Positions 5,935 to 12,976 of a stretch of DNA of 15,384 bases are shown in pieces; position 1 is the first letter of the stretch; each line of letters opens with the position of its first letter. The stretch spans positions 1-15,384 of the forward strand of contig JBFFZZ010000046.1 in assembly GCA_041568335.1 (NCBI GenBank), written 5' to 3'. Both the position numbers and the translations under genes were made by a program. The notes beneath the pieces are model-generated. The model was given only the letters and a program-made list of their open reading frames with translations, made no database searches and had not been told where the DNA came from. This DNA comes from WVWW01 sp041568335 (GTDB taxonomy: Bacteria > Acidobacteriota > Polarisedimenticolia > Polarisedimenticolales > Polarisedimenticolaceae).

Positions 5935-7983
5935 CTAGCTCCGGATTTCGAGGCCCAGAGGGCCGGTCAGCTCGTCGACGAGCCGCCGGCGGTACTCCTC
6001 GATCGTCTCCTCCGTCAGGCTGGTCCGATCGGGTTGGAGCCGCACCCTCACCGTCACCGCGGCAGACCCCGCGGCCAGCGGCTTGCCCTCGTACCGGTCG
6101 ACGGCCTCGATGCTCGCGGGCACCGGCGCCTCGACCGCCGTCAATGCGTCCCGCACCTCGCGCCAGGAGCGGTCGGGAGGCAGGACCACGGCGATGTCCC
6201 GCTCGACGGCCCCGAGGTTGGGGAGCCGTGTGTACGCGGCGACCCTCGTTTCACCCGCCGGAAGGCGGTCGAAATCGATCTCCGCGATCCAGATCTCCCG
6301 GGTCAGCTCGGCCGACAGCTCGGGATGCAGCGGACCGGCCCAGGCGACCTCGGTCGCGCCGTGGACCCAGACGGCCGACAGACCCGGGTGCTGCGCGCGG
6401 GTCCCTCCCGGCGCACGATCGATCGGCATCCCCGGCGACGCGCTGCGCAGCACGTCCTCGACGAGCCCGGCGAGATCGAACCAGCGGACGTCACGATCGG
6501 GCTCGCTCCAGTGGGACGGGCGGGCGCGGCCGCACCAGACGATGCCGGCGCGCAGGGGTTCGGCGGGGAAACCGTCCCCCGACGGATGAAACACCTTGCC
6601 GACCTCGTACAGGCGCACGTCCCGATTACCGCGGCGGAGGTTGAGGTCGACCGCGCGGAGCAAGCCGGGCAGGATCGAGCGGCGCAGGACCGCCATCGTC
6701 TCGACGATCGGGTGGGTCAGACCGAGCGGCGCTCGAAGCGAGGGCTCGACGAAACGCTCGTCCTCCCCGGGCCCGATCATCGCGTAACCGTAGGCCTCGT
6801 GAAACCCACGGCGCGCCAGCAGGTCGCGCGCGAGCTCGGCGCGATCGACGTTGCCGGTCGAGGTCTCGATTTCCGGCAGGCCGGCCATCGACGTGGGTAC
6901 CCGATCGTACCCCAGGTGGCGCGCCACCTCTTCCACGAGATCGGCCTCGCCTTCGAGATCGACCCGCCACGACGGTACGGTGACCTCGAACGTCCCCGCG
7001 CCGCCCTCGACCGGGTCGAGCGCGAGCGCGGCGAGCGCCTCGCGCGTCTCCTCGGCGCCCGGGAGGTAGCCGAGCAAACGTTGCATCTCGGTGGTGCGCA
7101 GTCCCAGTCGTCGCGGTTCTGCAGCGCCGGGGTAGAGGTCGACCCAGCCGCTGTCGGCACGACCGCCGGCGAGTTCCACGAGCAGGCGAACCGCCATGTC
7201 CTGTGCGGCGCGGACGCCCTCGGGGTCGACCCCGCGCTCGAAACGATGACTGGCGTCAGAGGCCAGCCCCGTCTTGCGCGCGGTTCGCCGGATGGAGCGC
7301 GGCAGGAACCAGGCGGATTCGATCAACACGTCGCGTGTTGCAGCGCCGATCTCGGTTTCGGCGCCCCCCATCACGCCGGCCAGGGCGATGGCTTTGCGTC
7401 CGTCGGCGATGACGAGCATCTCCTCGTCGAGCGCCCGTTTCTGATCGTCCAGCGTCGTGAGCGTCTCACCGGCCTTGGCGCGGCGAACGATGATCCGTTG
7501 GTCCTCGAGCGTCGGCAGATCGAAGAAGTGGATCGGATTACCGGTCTCGAGCATGACCAGGTTGGACGCGTCGACGACGTTGTTGATCGAGCGCAGACCG
7601 CAGACCTCGAGCCGCCGGATCACCTCGGGAGGAGAGGGCCGGAGGCTCACTCCGCGAACGATCCGCGCCGTGAAGCGTCCGCACAGATCGTCCGCCTCGA
7701 TCTGCACGGCGATCGACTCCGACACGTCTCCGCCGCCGGCCGCGGGGGGCGGGGTGGGGGACGCAAGCGGCACGCCGAAGGCCGCCGAGAGCTCCCGCGC
7801 CAGACCGCGATGGCCCAGGCAGTCGGGCCGGTTCGCCGGGATGTCGATCTCGAACTGCGTGTCGTCTCCGATCGTCTCGACCGCATCGACGGTCAACCCG
7901 CGGCGGGTCAGCGCCGCGGCCGCCTCCTCCGGTCCGGCCTCGATCGGGCACAGCTCGCGCAGCCAGTCGAACGAGGCGTACAT
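5935..7983 (-). CDS. pheT: Phenylalanine-tRNA ligase beta subunit, short form without the EMAP tRNA-binding domain
   Basis: Beta chain of the alpha2-beta2 PheRS, responsible for tRNA binding and editing of mis-charged Tyr-tRNA. The protein is 682 residues, against about 790-800 in E. coli. The first 40 residues (MYASFDWLRELCP...) match the normal N-terminus, but the sequence then jumps straight to FEIDIPANRPDCLGHRGLAREL, so the roughly 110-residue OB-fold/EMAP tRNA_bind domain is absent. The B3/B4 editing domain, B5 domain (PSWRVDLEGEADLVEEVARHLGY), the synthetase-like core and the C-terminal FDX-ACB anticodon-binding domain (AVERDIAVVLP to the end) are all present. ATG at 7983 shares its A with the pheS TGA stop (TGATG), so the two subunits are translationally coupled. 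The family is certain; the domain loss is clean and in frame, suggesting a natural variant. Confidence 0.95.
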   Translation of the reverse strand: MYASFDWLRELCPIEAGPEEAAAALTRRGLTVDAVETIGDDTQFEIDIPANRPDCLGHRGLARELSAAFGVPLASPTPPPAAGGGDVSESIAVQIEADDLCGRFTARIVRGVSLRPSPPEVIRRLEVCGLRSINNVVDASNLVMLETGNPIHFFDLPTLEDQRIIVRRAKAGETLTTLDDQKRALDEEMLVIADGRKAIALAGVMGGAETEIGAATRDVLIESAWFLPRSIRRTARKTGLASDASHRFERGVDPEGVRAAQDMAVRLLVELAGGRADSGWVDLYPGAAEPRRLGLRTTEMQRLLGYLPGAEETREALAALALDPVEGGAGTFEVTVPSWRVDLEGEADLVEEVARHLGYDRVPTSMAGLPEIETSTGNVDRAELARDLLARRGFHEAYGYAMIGPGEDERFVEPSLRAPLGLTHPIVETMAVLRRSILPGLLRAVDLNLRRGNRDVRLYEVGKVFHPSGDGFPAEPLRAGIVWCGRARPSHWSEPDRDVRWFDLAGLVEDVLRSASPGMPIDRAPGGTRAQHPGLSAVWVHGATEVAWAGPLHPELSAELTREIWIAEIDFDRLPAGETRVAAYTRLPNLGAVERDIAVVLPPDRSWREVRDALTAVEAPVPASIEAVDRYEGKPLAAGSAAVTVRVRLQPDRTSLTEETIEEYRRRLVDELTGPLGLEIRS

Positions 7984-9014
7984 CAGGGCTGCTCCGGGAA
8001 CTGCCGCAGGAAGCGCACGTCGTTCTCCATCAGCAGGCGCAGATCGTCGATCCCGTGACGCATCATCGCGATGCGATCGATCCCCAGCCCGAACGCGAAG
8101 CCCGAGTAGCGCTGCGGGTCGATCCCGACGGCGTCGAAGACGTTCGGGTGCACCATCCCGGCTCCGCCCAGCTCGATCCATCCCGAGCGTTTGCACACCC
8201 GGCAGCCTTCGCCGCCGCACATCTGACAGGAGATGTCGTACTCGCATCCGGGCTCGACGAACGGGAAGTATCCCGGGCGCAAGCGCATCCGGATGTCGGC
8301 GCCGTAGAAACCACTCCACAACGCTTCGAGCGTCCCCTTCAAATCGGCCATCGTGACGGCCTCACCGACGACGAGCGCCTCGAGCTGGTGGAACATCGGC
8401 AGGTGCGTCGCATCCAGATCCCGCCGGTAGACGCGTCCCGGGCAGACCATCTTGATCGGCGGTTTGCGAGTTTCCATCGTGCGGATCTGAACCGGCGAGG
8501 TGTGCGTCCGCAGGACGTTGCCGTCCTCGAGGTAAAAGGTATCCGTGGCATCCCGCGCCGGGTGGTCCTTCGGCATGTTGAGCGCCTGGAAGTTGTGGAA
8601 GTCGTCCTCGACCTCGGGCCCGTCCTCGATCGTGAAGCCGAGCTCGCGAAACACGCGCTCCAGTGCACGCCGGGTTTGCGTCACCGGGTGCAGCGAGCCG
8701 CGCCACGGGCGCAGCGGCGGCAGGGTCACATCGACGCGTTCGGCGGCGAGCGCCGCGTCGCGCTGCGCCGAGGAAGCGGACGAGATCGCCGTCTCCAAGC
8801 GCTCCTGCACCGCTTGTTTGAGCCGGTTGATCGCCTGGCCGGCCGCCTTGCGCTGGTCCTTCGGGAGCTCGCGGAGCCGTTTCATCAACCCCGTGATCTC
8901 GCCCTTGCGTCCGAGGTAGCGCACCCGGACTTCGTCCACGGCCTTGGGGTCGGCGCCGGCAGAGGCGAGCGCCGCGTCGAACTCACGTTCGATCTTCTGG
9001 AGCGTGGACTGCAC
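7983..9014 (-). CDS. pheS: Phenylalanine-tRNA ligase alpha subunit
   Basis: Catalytic chain of PheRS, making Phe-tRNA(Phe) from Phe and ATP. With a GTG start at 9014 it has 343 residues, normal for the family. An N-terminal coiled coil (about 1-90, with VRYLGRKGEITGLM) precedes the class II core. Motifs include GFTIEDGPEVEDDFHNFQALN (motif 1 region, with one interior stretch), VYRRDLDATHLPMFHQLEAL (motif 2), and FGLGIDRIAMM (motif 3). Four cysteines at 263, 266, 271 and 274 form a CxxC-x4-CxxC knuckle, common in bacterial PheS. The start is ten bases after rplT, with no strong ribosome binding site, so translation may depend on coupling; the frame extends further upstream only inside rplT. 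It overlaps pheT at TGATG. Confidence 0.95.
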   Translation of the reverse strand: MQSTLQKIEREFDAALASAGADPKAVDEVRVRYLGRKGEITGLMKRLRELPKDQRKAAGQAINRLKQAVQERLETAISSASSAQRDAALAAERVDVTLPPLRPWRGSLHPVTQTRRALERVFRELGFTIEDGPEVEDDFHNFQALNMPKDHPARDATDTFYLEDGNVLRTHTSPVQIRTMETRKPPIKMVCPGRVYRRDLDATHLPMFHQLEALVVGEAVTMADLKGTLEALWSGFYGADIRMRLRPGYFPFVEPGCEYDISCQMCGGEGCRVCKRSGWIELGGAGMVHPNVFDAVGIDPQRYSGFAFGLGIDRIAMMRHGIDDLRLLMENDVRFLRQFPEQP

Positions 9015-9024
9015 GGCCGAAGGA

Positions 9025-9387
9025 TCAGGCGTTGGCGGAGGCTTGTCGCGCGGCGTCCACGACCTGGCCGAACGCGGCCGGGTCCTGTACCGCGAGGTCG
9101 GCGAGCGTCTTGCGATCGAGCTGCACACCGGCGACCTTGAGGCCGTGCATCAGCCGCGAGTAGGTCGTGTCGTGCATCCGCGCGGCGGCGTTGATGCGAA
9201 CGATCCAGAGGCGGCGGAACTGCCGTTTTTTCTGGCGGCGATCGCGGTACGCGAACTTCAGCGAGCGCTGAACCTGCTCACGGGCGATCCGATAGAGCTT
9301 GGATTTGGCGAGGTAATAGCCCTTGGCCCGACGCAGGATCTTCTTGCGTTTGAGCCGGCGCTTGTTTCCTCTTTTCACTCGGGCCAT
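9025..9387 (-). CDS. rplT: Large ribosomal subunit protein bL20
   Basis: Early 50S assembly protein that binds 23S rRNA. The 120-residue product begins MARVKRGNKRRLKRKKILRR, the basic N-terminal tail, followed by the globular region with RDRRQKKRQFRRLWIVRINA and a C-terminal LDRKTLADLAV segment typical of the family. The ATG is preceded by AAGGAGGATC, a near-perfect ribosome binding site with good spacing. It follows rpmI by 69 bases and precedes pheS by ten, the standard rpmI-rplT-pheS order. In several bacteria L20 represses its own operon by binding the leader mRNA; no such site could be recognised here, though the rpmI-rplT gap has room for one. Confidence 0.97.
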   Translation of the reverse strand: MARVKRGNKRRLKRKKILRRAKGYYLAKSKLYRIAREQVQRSLKFAYRDRRQKKRQFRRLWIVRINAAARMHDTTYSRLMHGLKVAGVQLDRKTLADLAVQDPAAFGQVVDAARQASANA

Positions 9388-9456
9388 TCCCGATCCTCCT
9401 TGCCGACCGACGGGCGAAGCGCCGATCCGGCGGGAAACGTGTGTTCAAGATTCCGC

Positions 9457-9660
9457 TCAGCGCGCTCCGTAGGGCAGCATGCGCTCGACCTTGCGTTGAT
9501 CGGCACCGGAAACCGTCGTCGGGGTGTCGAGCTTGCGTTTCCGCTTGGTCGACTTCTTGGTCAGGATGTGGCTCTTGTAGGCCTTGGAGCGTTTGAACTT
9601 CCCGGTCCCGGTGGACCGAAACCGTTTGGCGGCTCCGCGGTGCGTCTTCAGCTTGGGCAT
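9457..9660 (-). CDS. rpmI: Large ribosomal subunit protein bL35
   Basis: Small basic 50S protein of 67 residues. It begins MPKLKTHRGAAKRFRSTGTG, the family signature, with SHILTKKSTKRKRKL in the middle and a conserved RKVERMLPYG end. The ATG at 9660 is preceded by AAGGAGAGG at good spacing, which excludes the longer in-frame opening to 9960 that lies in thrS. It begins only 31 bases after the thrS stop. In most bacteria infC (initiation factor IF3) lies between thrS and rpmI; there is no room for it here. Confidence 0.96.
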   Translation of the reverse strand: MPKLKTHRGAAKRFRSTGTGKFKRSKAYKSHILTKKSTKRKRKLDTPTTVSGADQRKVERMLPYGAR

Positions 9661-9691
9661 CTCAGCCTCTCCTTGGGGCCCGGCGGCCGGA

Positions 9692-11620
9692 TCAGGGCTC
9701 CAGATTGTAGCGGTCGATCCAGTTTCTTGCCTCCCCGACAAAGGCCTCGACGCTCGAGCTGCCCTGATCGCCGCCGCCGCGAGTGCGCACGGCGACCGTG
9801 CCCTGGTCCGCCTCGCGGTCTCCGACCACCAGCATGACGGGGATTTTCGCCAGCTGAGCTTCGCGGATCTTGGCGTTGACCTTGATGTTCCGCGTGTCCG
9901 GCTCGGCCCGCAGGCCGGCGCTCCGGAGCTGCTCGACGACCTGCCCGGCATAGCCCGCATGGCGGTCCGCGATCGAGCAGACGCGGACCTGTTCCGGGGT
10001 GAGCCAGAAGGGGAACGCGCCCCCGCAGTGCTCGATCAGGATCCCGAAGAAGCGCTCCAACGAGCCCAGCATCGCGCGGTGGATCATGACCGGACGACGC
10101 TCCTGATCCTCCGCGTCGAAGTAGCGCAGCTCGAAACGCTCGGGGAGGACGTAATCCAGCTGGCAGGTCCCCAACTGGTGCTCGCGCGACAGCGCGTCCT
10201 TGACGAAGAAGTCGATCTTGGGGCCGTAAAACGCTCCATCGCCTTCGGCGATCTTGTAGTCGTGGCCGAGGCCGTCGAGGGCTTGCTTGAGGTCAACCTC
10301 GGCGCGATCCCAGGTGGCGTCGTCGCCGGCGCGGTCGTCGGGTCGGGTGGAGAGCACGAGCTTCACATCGAAGCCGAACAGCGAGTAACACTCGAGAATC
10401 ATCTTCGTGACCCCGGCGACCTCGTCGCGCACCTGCTCCGGCGCACAGAAGATGTGCGCATCGTCCTGCGAGAAGCTGCGGACCCGGGTCAGCCCCGCGG
10501 TCGCACCCGAGAGCTCGTACCGGTGCAGCCGTCCGAAATCGGCGATCCGCATCGGTAGCTCGCGATAGGAGTGCCGCCCCTCGCCGTACAGCAGGCAGTG
10601 CGACGGGCAGTTCATCGGTTTGACGCCGTACTCGCGACCATCGACCTCGGTGAAATACATCCCGTCACGGTAGTGCTCGTAGTGCCCGGAGCGCTTCCAC
10701 AGGGACGAATCGAAGATCTGGGGCGTGATGACCTCGTCGTAACCGTAGCGAAGGTAGAGCATCCTCACGTGCTCGATCAGCCGGTTGTAGATCGAGGCAC
10801 CGCCCGGGTGAAAGAACGGGCTCGCGGGTGCTTCGGGGTGGAACGAAAACAGACCCAGCTCCTTGCCGAGCTTGCGGTGGTCGCGCTTGCGCGCCTCCTC
10901 GAGCATCGCCAGGTGTTGCCGCAGCTCCTTCCTCGAAAAGAACGCGGTGCCGTAGATGCGCTGGAGCATCTTGTTCTTCTCGTCCCCGAGCCAGTAGGCC
11001 CCGGCCACCGAGAGCAGCTTGAACGCGGCCAGCCGTCCGGTCGAGGGCAGGTGCGGGCCGAGGCAGAAGTCGGTCCACTCGCCCTGGCGGTAGATCGAGA
11101 CCGTGTCGCCGCCCTTGGTGTTGGCGAAGTAGATCTTGTAGGGCTCTTCTTCCTTCTCGAAGAAGGCGATCGCCTCCTCGCGGGGCAGGTCGATCCGCTC
11201 GATCGCCAGATCGCGCTCGATGATCTCGCCGACCCGCGCCTCGATGGCCTCGAGGTCGGCGTCGGAAAACGGCGTCTCGCGATCGAAATCGTAGTAGAAA
11301 CCGTTCTCGATCACCGGCCCCTGGCCGATCTTGGTCCCCGGGAACAGCTCCTGGACCGCCTGGGCCGTGGCGTGCGCCGTGGAGTGCCGCAACACGTGCA
11401 GCGCTTCGGGGTCGCGCGCGGTGATCAGGGCCAGCTCATGGTCCCCGTGAAGCGGAGTCGCCAGGTCGATCAGGTTGCCGTCGACGCGGGCCAGCAGTGC
11501 GGCCTTGGCCAGGCCGGGCCCGATCTCGGCGGCGATCTCGCGCGGGGTGGTCCCGGGAGCGACCGTACGAACGCTGCCGTCGGGCAACGTGACGCGAATT
11601 TCCGTGGTGGCCTGGGACAT
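9692..11620 (-). CDS. thrS: Threonine-tRNA ligase
   Basis: Charges tRNA(Thr); 642 residues, the full bacterial length. Domains in order: TGS (about 5-68), the N2 editing domain with HxxxH (H79, H83) and C186/H190 in DFCLGPH, the class II catalytic core, and the C-terminal anticodon-binding domain from about 540. The catalytic zinc ligands are C338 (PMNCPSHC), H389 (DDAHIF) and H514 (IHRAMLG), matching C334/H385/H511 of E. coli. Motif 3 reads LGSLERFFGILIEH. The ATG at 11620 is only 19 bases after the CCA end of tRNA-Val, and the ribosome binding site is weak (AGG at about -9). This leaves no space for a T-box or an E. coli-like operator leader. It is the first protein gene of the minus-strand block. 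Confidence 0.97.
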   Translation of the reverse strand: MSQATTEIRVTLPDGSVRTVAPGTTPREIAAEIGPGLAKAALLARVDGNLIDLATPLHGDHELALITARDPEALHVLRHSTAHATAQAVQELFPGTKIGQGPVIENGFYYDFDRETPFSDADLEAIEARVGEIIERDLAIERIDLPREEAIAFFEKEEEPYKIYFANTKGGDTVSIYRQGEWTDFCLGPHLPSTGRLAAFKLLSVAGAYWLGDEKNKMLQRIYGTAFFSRKELRQHLAMLEEARKRDHRKLGKELGLFSFHPEAPASPFFHPGGASIYNRLIEHVRMLYLRYGYDEVITPQIFDSSLWKRSGHYEHYRDGMYFTEVDGREYGVKPMNCPSHCLLYGEGRHSYRELPMRIADFGRLHRYELSGATAGLTRVRSFSQDDAHIFCAPEQVRDEVAGVTKMILECYSLFGFDVKLVLSTRPDDRAGDDATWDRAEVDLKQALDGLGHDYKIAEGDGAFYGPKIDFFVKDALSREHQLGTCQLDYVLPERFELRYFDAEDQERRPVMIHRAMLGSLERFFGILIEHCGGAFPFWLTPEQVRVCSIADRHAGYAGQVVEQLRSAGLRAEPDTRNIKVNAKIREAQLAKIPVMLVVGDREADQGTVAVRTRGGGDQGSSSVEAFVGEARNWIDRYNLEP

Positions 11621-11639
11621 CTCGTGCCTGATCGCGGGA

Positions 11640-11714
11640 TGGTAGGCGCGGTCGGTTTTGAACCGACGACCTCTACGATGTCAACGTAGCGCTCTCCCCC
11701 TGAGCTACGCGCCT
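11640..11714 (-). tRNA. tRNA-Val (anticodon GAC)
   Basis: Complete cloverleaf of 75 bases including an encoded CCA. Acceptor AGGCGCG/CGCGCCT (7 pairs), D stem GCTC/GAGC with an AGGGGGA loop, anticodon stem CTACG/CGTAG with loop TTGACAT (anticodon GAC, reading GUC/GUU valine codons), five-base variable loop AGGTC, T stem GTCGG/CCGAC with loop TTCAAAA, discriminator A and CCA. The D loop is short (seven bases). The gene lies 46 bases from the predicted start of transcription at the 11767-11795 promoter and 19 bases upstream of thrS, so it is probably cut out of a shared primary transcript. Confidence 0.96.
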
Positions 11715-11766
11715 AAATGTCTTCCGCGGTTGGTTCCATGGAGCGCCTCCGTCGAGGCGGTCACGG

Positions 11767-11795
11767 AAAGTAGCATACGCCGCAAACTGGGTCAA
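11767..11795 (-). promoter_or_regulatory. sigma70-type promoter for tRNA-Val and the thrS operon
   Basis: Minus strand TTGACC, a 17-base spacer, then TACTTT, with a TG one base before the -10 (extended -10, TGCTACTTT). The -35 matches five of six consensus bases and the spacing is ideal. Transcription should start near 11760, giving a 46-base leader before tRNA-Val. It is the only strong-looking promoter visible above thrS, so it probably serves the whole tRNA-thrS-rpmI-rplT-pheST run. Confidence 0.7.
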
Positions 11796-11815
11796 CGAAA
11801 GGAGTTCCGGCTCGA

Positions 11816-11831
11816 CGAACCGGTCGGTTCG
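11816..11831. promoter_or_regulatory. inverted repeat between the divergent promoters, possible operator
   Basis: CGAACCG-GT-CGGTTCG: seven-base arms around a two-base centre. It lies between the -35 of the leftward promoter (11795) and the proposed -35 of the rightward one (11844). A dimeric regulator could act on either from here. The GC-rich context makes short palindromes common, so function is unproven. Confidence 0.3.
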
Positions 11832-11843
11832 GGGGTGGCCAGG

Positions 11844-11873
11844 TTGATTCGCGTGGCACGTTTGGAATACCAT
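11844..11873 (+). promoter_or_regulatory. candidate promoter for aroF
   Basis: TTGATT, an 18-base spacer, then TACCAT; four of six matches in each hexamer. Transcription would begin near 11880, giving a leader of about 50 bases before the DAHP synthase ATG. It is the best plus-strand candidate in the divergent control region, but is weaker than the leftward promoter. Confidence 0.4.
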
Positions 11874-11887
11874 CAACCGCCCTCAAC

Positions 11888-11911
11888 GATCCGCGGAGCG
11901 GTCCGCGAATC
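11888..11911 (+). promoter_or_regulatory. leader hairpin upstream of aroF
   Basis: GAT-C-CGCGGA-GCGG-TCCGCG-A-ATC: a nine-pair stem with one C/A mismatch and a four-base loop, inside the predicted leader and ending just before the GGGGGT that may serve as ribosome binding site. It could affect translation or simply be chance in GC-rich DNA. There is no T run, so it is not an intrinsic terminator. Confidence 0.3.
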
Positions 11912-11928
11912 CGGGGGTCGATGTCCAC

Positions 11929-12948
11929 ATGCTGCTGTTCCTGCACCCAGATTCCACCGAACAAACCGGTAAGGCCTTGCTCACGACGCTACGCGAAGCC
12001 GGGCTGGACGGGCAGTTCGTGGCGGTTCCACCGCGGAGGGTCATCCGCCTGCGCGGGGCGCCGCGTTCGACCGAGTGGCTCCAGGGCCTTCCCGGCGTGC
12101 TCCACGTCGTGCATGCGGACAAGCCGTTTCACCTGGCCCTCAAAGAGACCCCGGGGCACAAGACCACCATCCGCGTGGCGGATCACACGATCGGCGGGGC
12201 CGAGCCGACGATCATCGCCGGTCCCTGTGCCGTCGAAGCGCCGGAGGATCTGGTCACGATGGCCTGCGCCCTCAAGCGCAACGGCGTGCACCTGTTGCGT
12301 GGCGGGGTCTACAAGCCGCGATCGAGCCCCTACGACTTCCAGGGCCTCGGCCGTGCCGGTCTCGAGAAGCTCGCCGAGGCGGGGCGGGTGGCTGGGCTCC
12401 CGATCGTCACCGAGGCCGTCGACGAGCGTTCGCTCGACGAGATCGAGGAGTTCGGCCACGTGGTCCAGATCGGCTCGCGCAACATGCACAACTTCGCGCT
12501 CTTGAAGCGCGCGGGTGCGGCCCGCCTGCCCGTCTTCCTGAAACGCGGCTTCTCCGCGACGCTCGAGGAGTTTCTGCTGGCCGCCGAGTACCTGTTGGAG
12601 CGGGGCAACCGCAACGTGATGCTCTGCGAGCGGGGGATCCGCACGTTCTCCGATCACAGCCGGTTCACGCTCGATCTGTCGATCGTCCCGCGTCTCCAGG
12701 AGCTGTCGCATCTTCCCGTGTTCGTCGACCCGTCGCACGCGTCGGGCCGGCGCCGCAGCGTCGCCGCGCTGGCCAAGGCGGCGGTGGCCGCGGGGGCCGA
12801 TGGAGTGATGGTCGAGGTGCACCCGCACCCGGACCGCGCGATGTGCGACGGTCCGCAATCCCTCGCGCCGGCCGAGTTCGAGCCGCTGGCTGAACAGATT
12901 CGTCTGCTCGCCTCCGTGCGGGACGGCCAAGGGGAGACGGTCCGTTGA
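11929..12948 (+). CDS. aroF: 3-deoxy-7-phosphoheptulonate (DAHP) synthase, type I-beta with ferredoxin-like regulatory domain
   Basis: First enzyme of the shikimate pathway, joining phosphoenolpyruvate and erythrose 4-phosphate. The 339 residues match the Thermotoga maritima type: an N-terminal ferredoxin-like domain (about 1-70) that in that family gives feedback inhibition by Tyr/Phe, then a TIM barrel from about 90. Metal ligands are visible as C100 (IAGPCAVE), H270 (DPSHASG), E296 (VEVHPHP) and D307 (CDGPQS), each two less than in T. maritima (102, 272, 298, 309). Also visible are RGGVYKPRSSPYDFQG, IGSRNMHNFALL and LKRGFSAT. The ATG at 11929 has GGGGGT about ten bases upstream; an ATG at 11921 is in another frame. 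It is followed after 28 bases by carA, probably in one transcript. Confidence 0.93.
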   Translation: MLLFLHPDSTEQTGKALLTTLREAGLDGQFVAVPPRRVIRLRGAPRSTEWLQGLPGVLHVVHADKPFHLALKETPGHKTTIRVADHTIGGAEPTIIAGPCAVEAPEDLVTMACALKRNGVHLLRGGVYKPRSSPYDFQGLGRAGLEKLAEAGRVAGLPIVTEAVDERSLDEIEEFGHVVQIGSRNMHNFALLKRAGAARLPVFLKRGFSATLEEFLLAAEYLLERGNRNVMLCERGIRTFSDHSRFTLDLSIVPRLQELSHLPVFVDPSHASGRRRSVAALAKAAVAAGADGVMVEVHPHPDRAMCDGPQSLAPAEFEPLAEQIRLLASVRDGQGETVR

Positions 12949-12964
12949 ACGTTCTCTCTTGGAT

Positions 12965-12971
12965 GAAGGGG
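12965..12971 (+). promoter_or_regulatory. ribosome binding site that decides the carA start
   Basis: GAAGGGG lies five bases before the TTG at 12977. The alternative TTG at 12959 lies upstream of this site and has no comparable sequence in front of it. Confidence 0.5.
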
Positions 12972-12976
12972 TAGCG

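Noticed and set aside
5089..8058. Plus-strand open frame of 989 codons, longer than the real genes opposite it
   Set aside because: It runs antisense across the 6S candidate, zapA and pheT. Its translation is low-complexity Arg/Gly/Asp-rich with no family signature; GC-rich codon bias keeps the antisense frame open.
8055..9140. Plus-strand 361-codon open frame opposite pheS
   Set aside because: Antisense to a certain gene, with no recognisable motif or ribosome binding site.
10571..11689. Plus-strand open frame of 372 codons opposite thrS, ending in a GFEPTTSTMST peptide
   Set aside because: It is antisense to thrS, and its end is the well-known spurious peptide produced by reading a tRNA gene backwards. 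The thrS protein and the tRNA on the other strand are unambiguous.
11673..11876. Small minus-strand open frame across the divergent control region
   Set aside because: It runs through the predicted promoter and into the tRNA-Val gene, so it cannot be a sensible protein gene.
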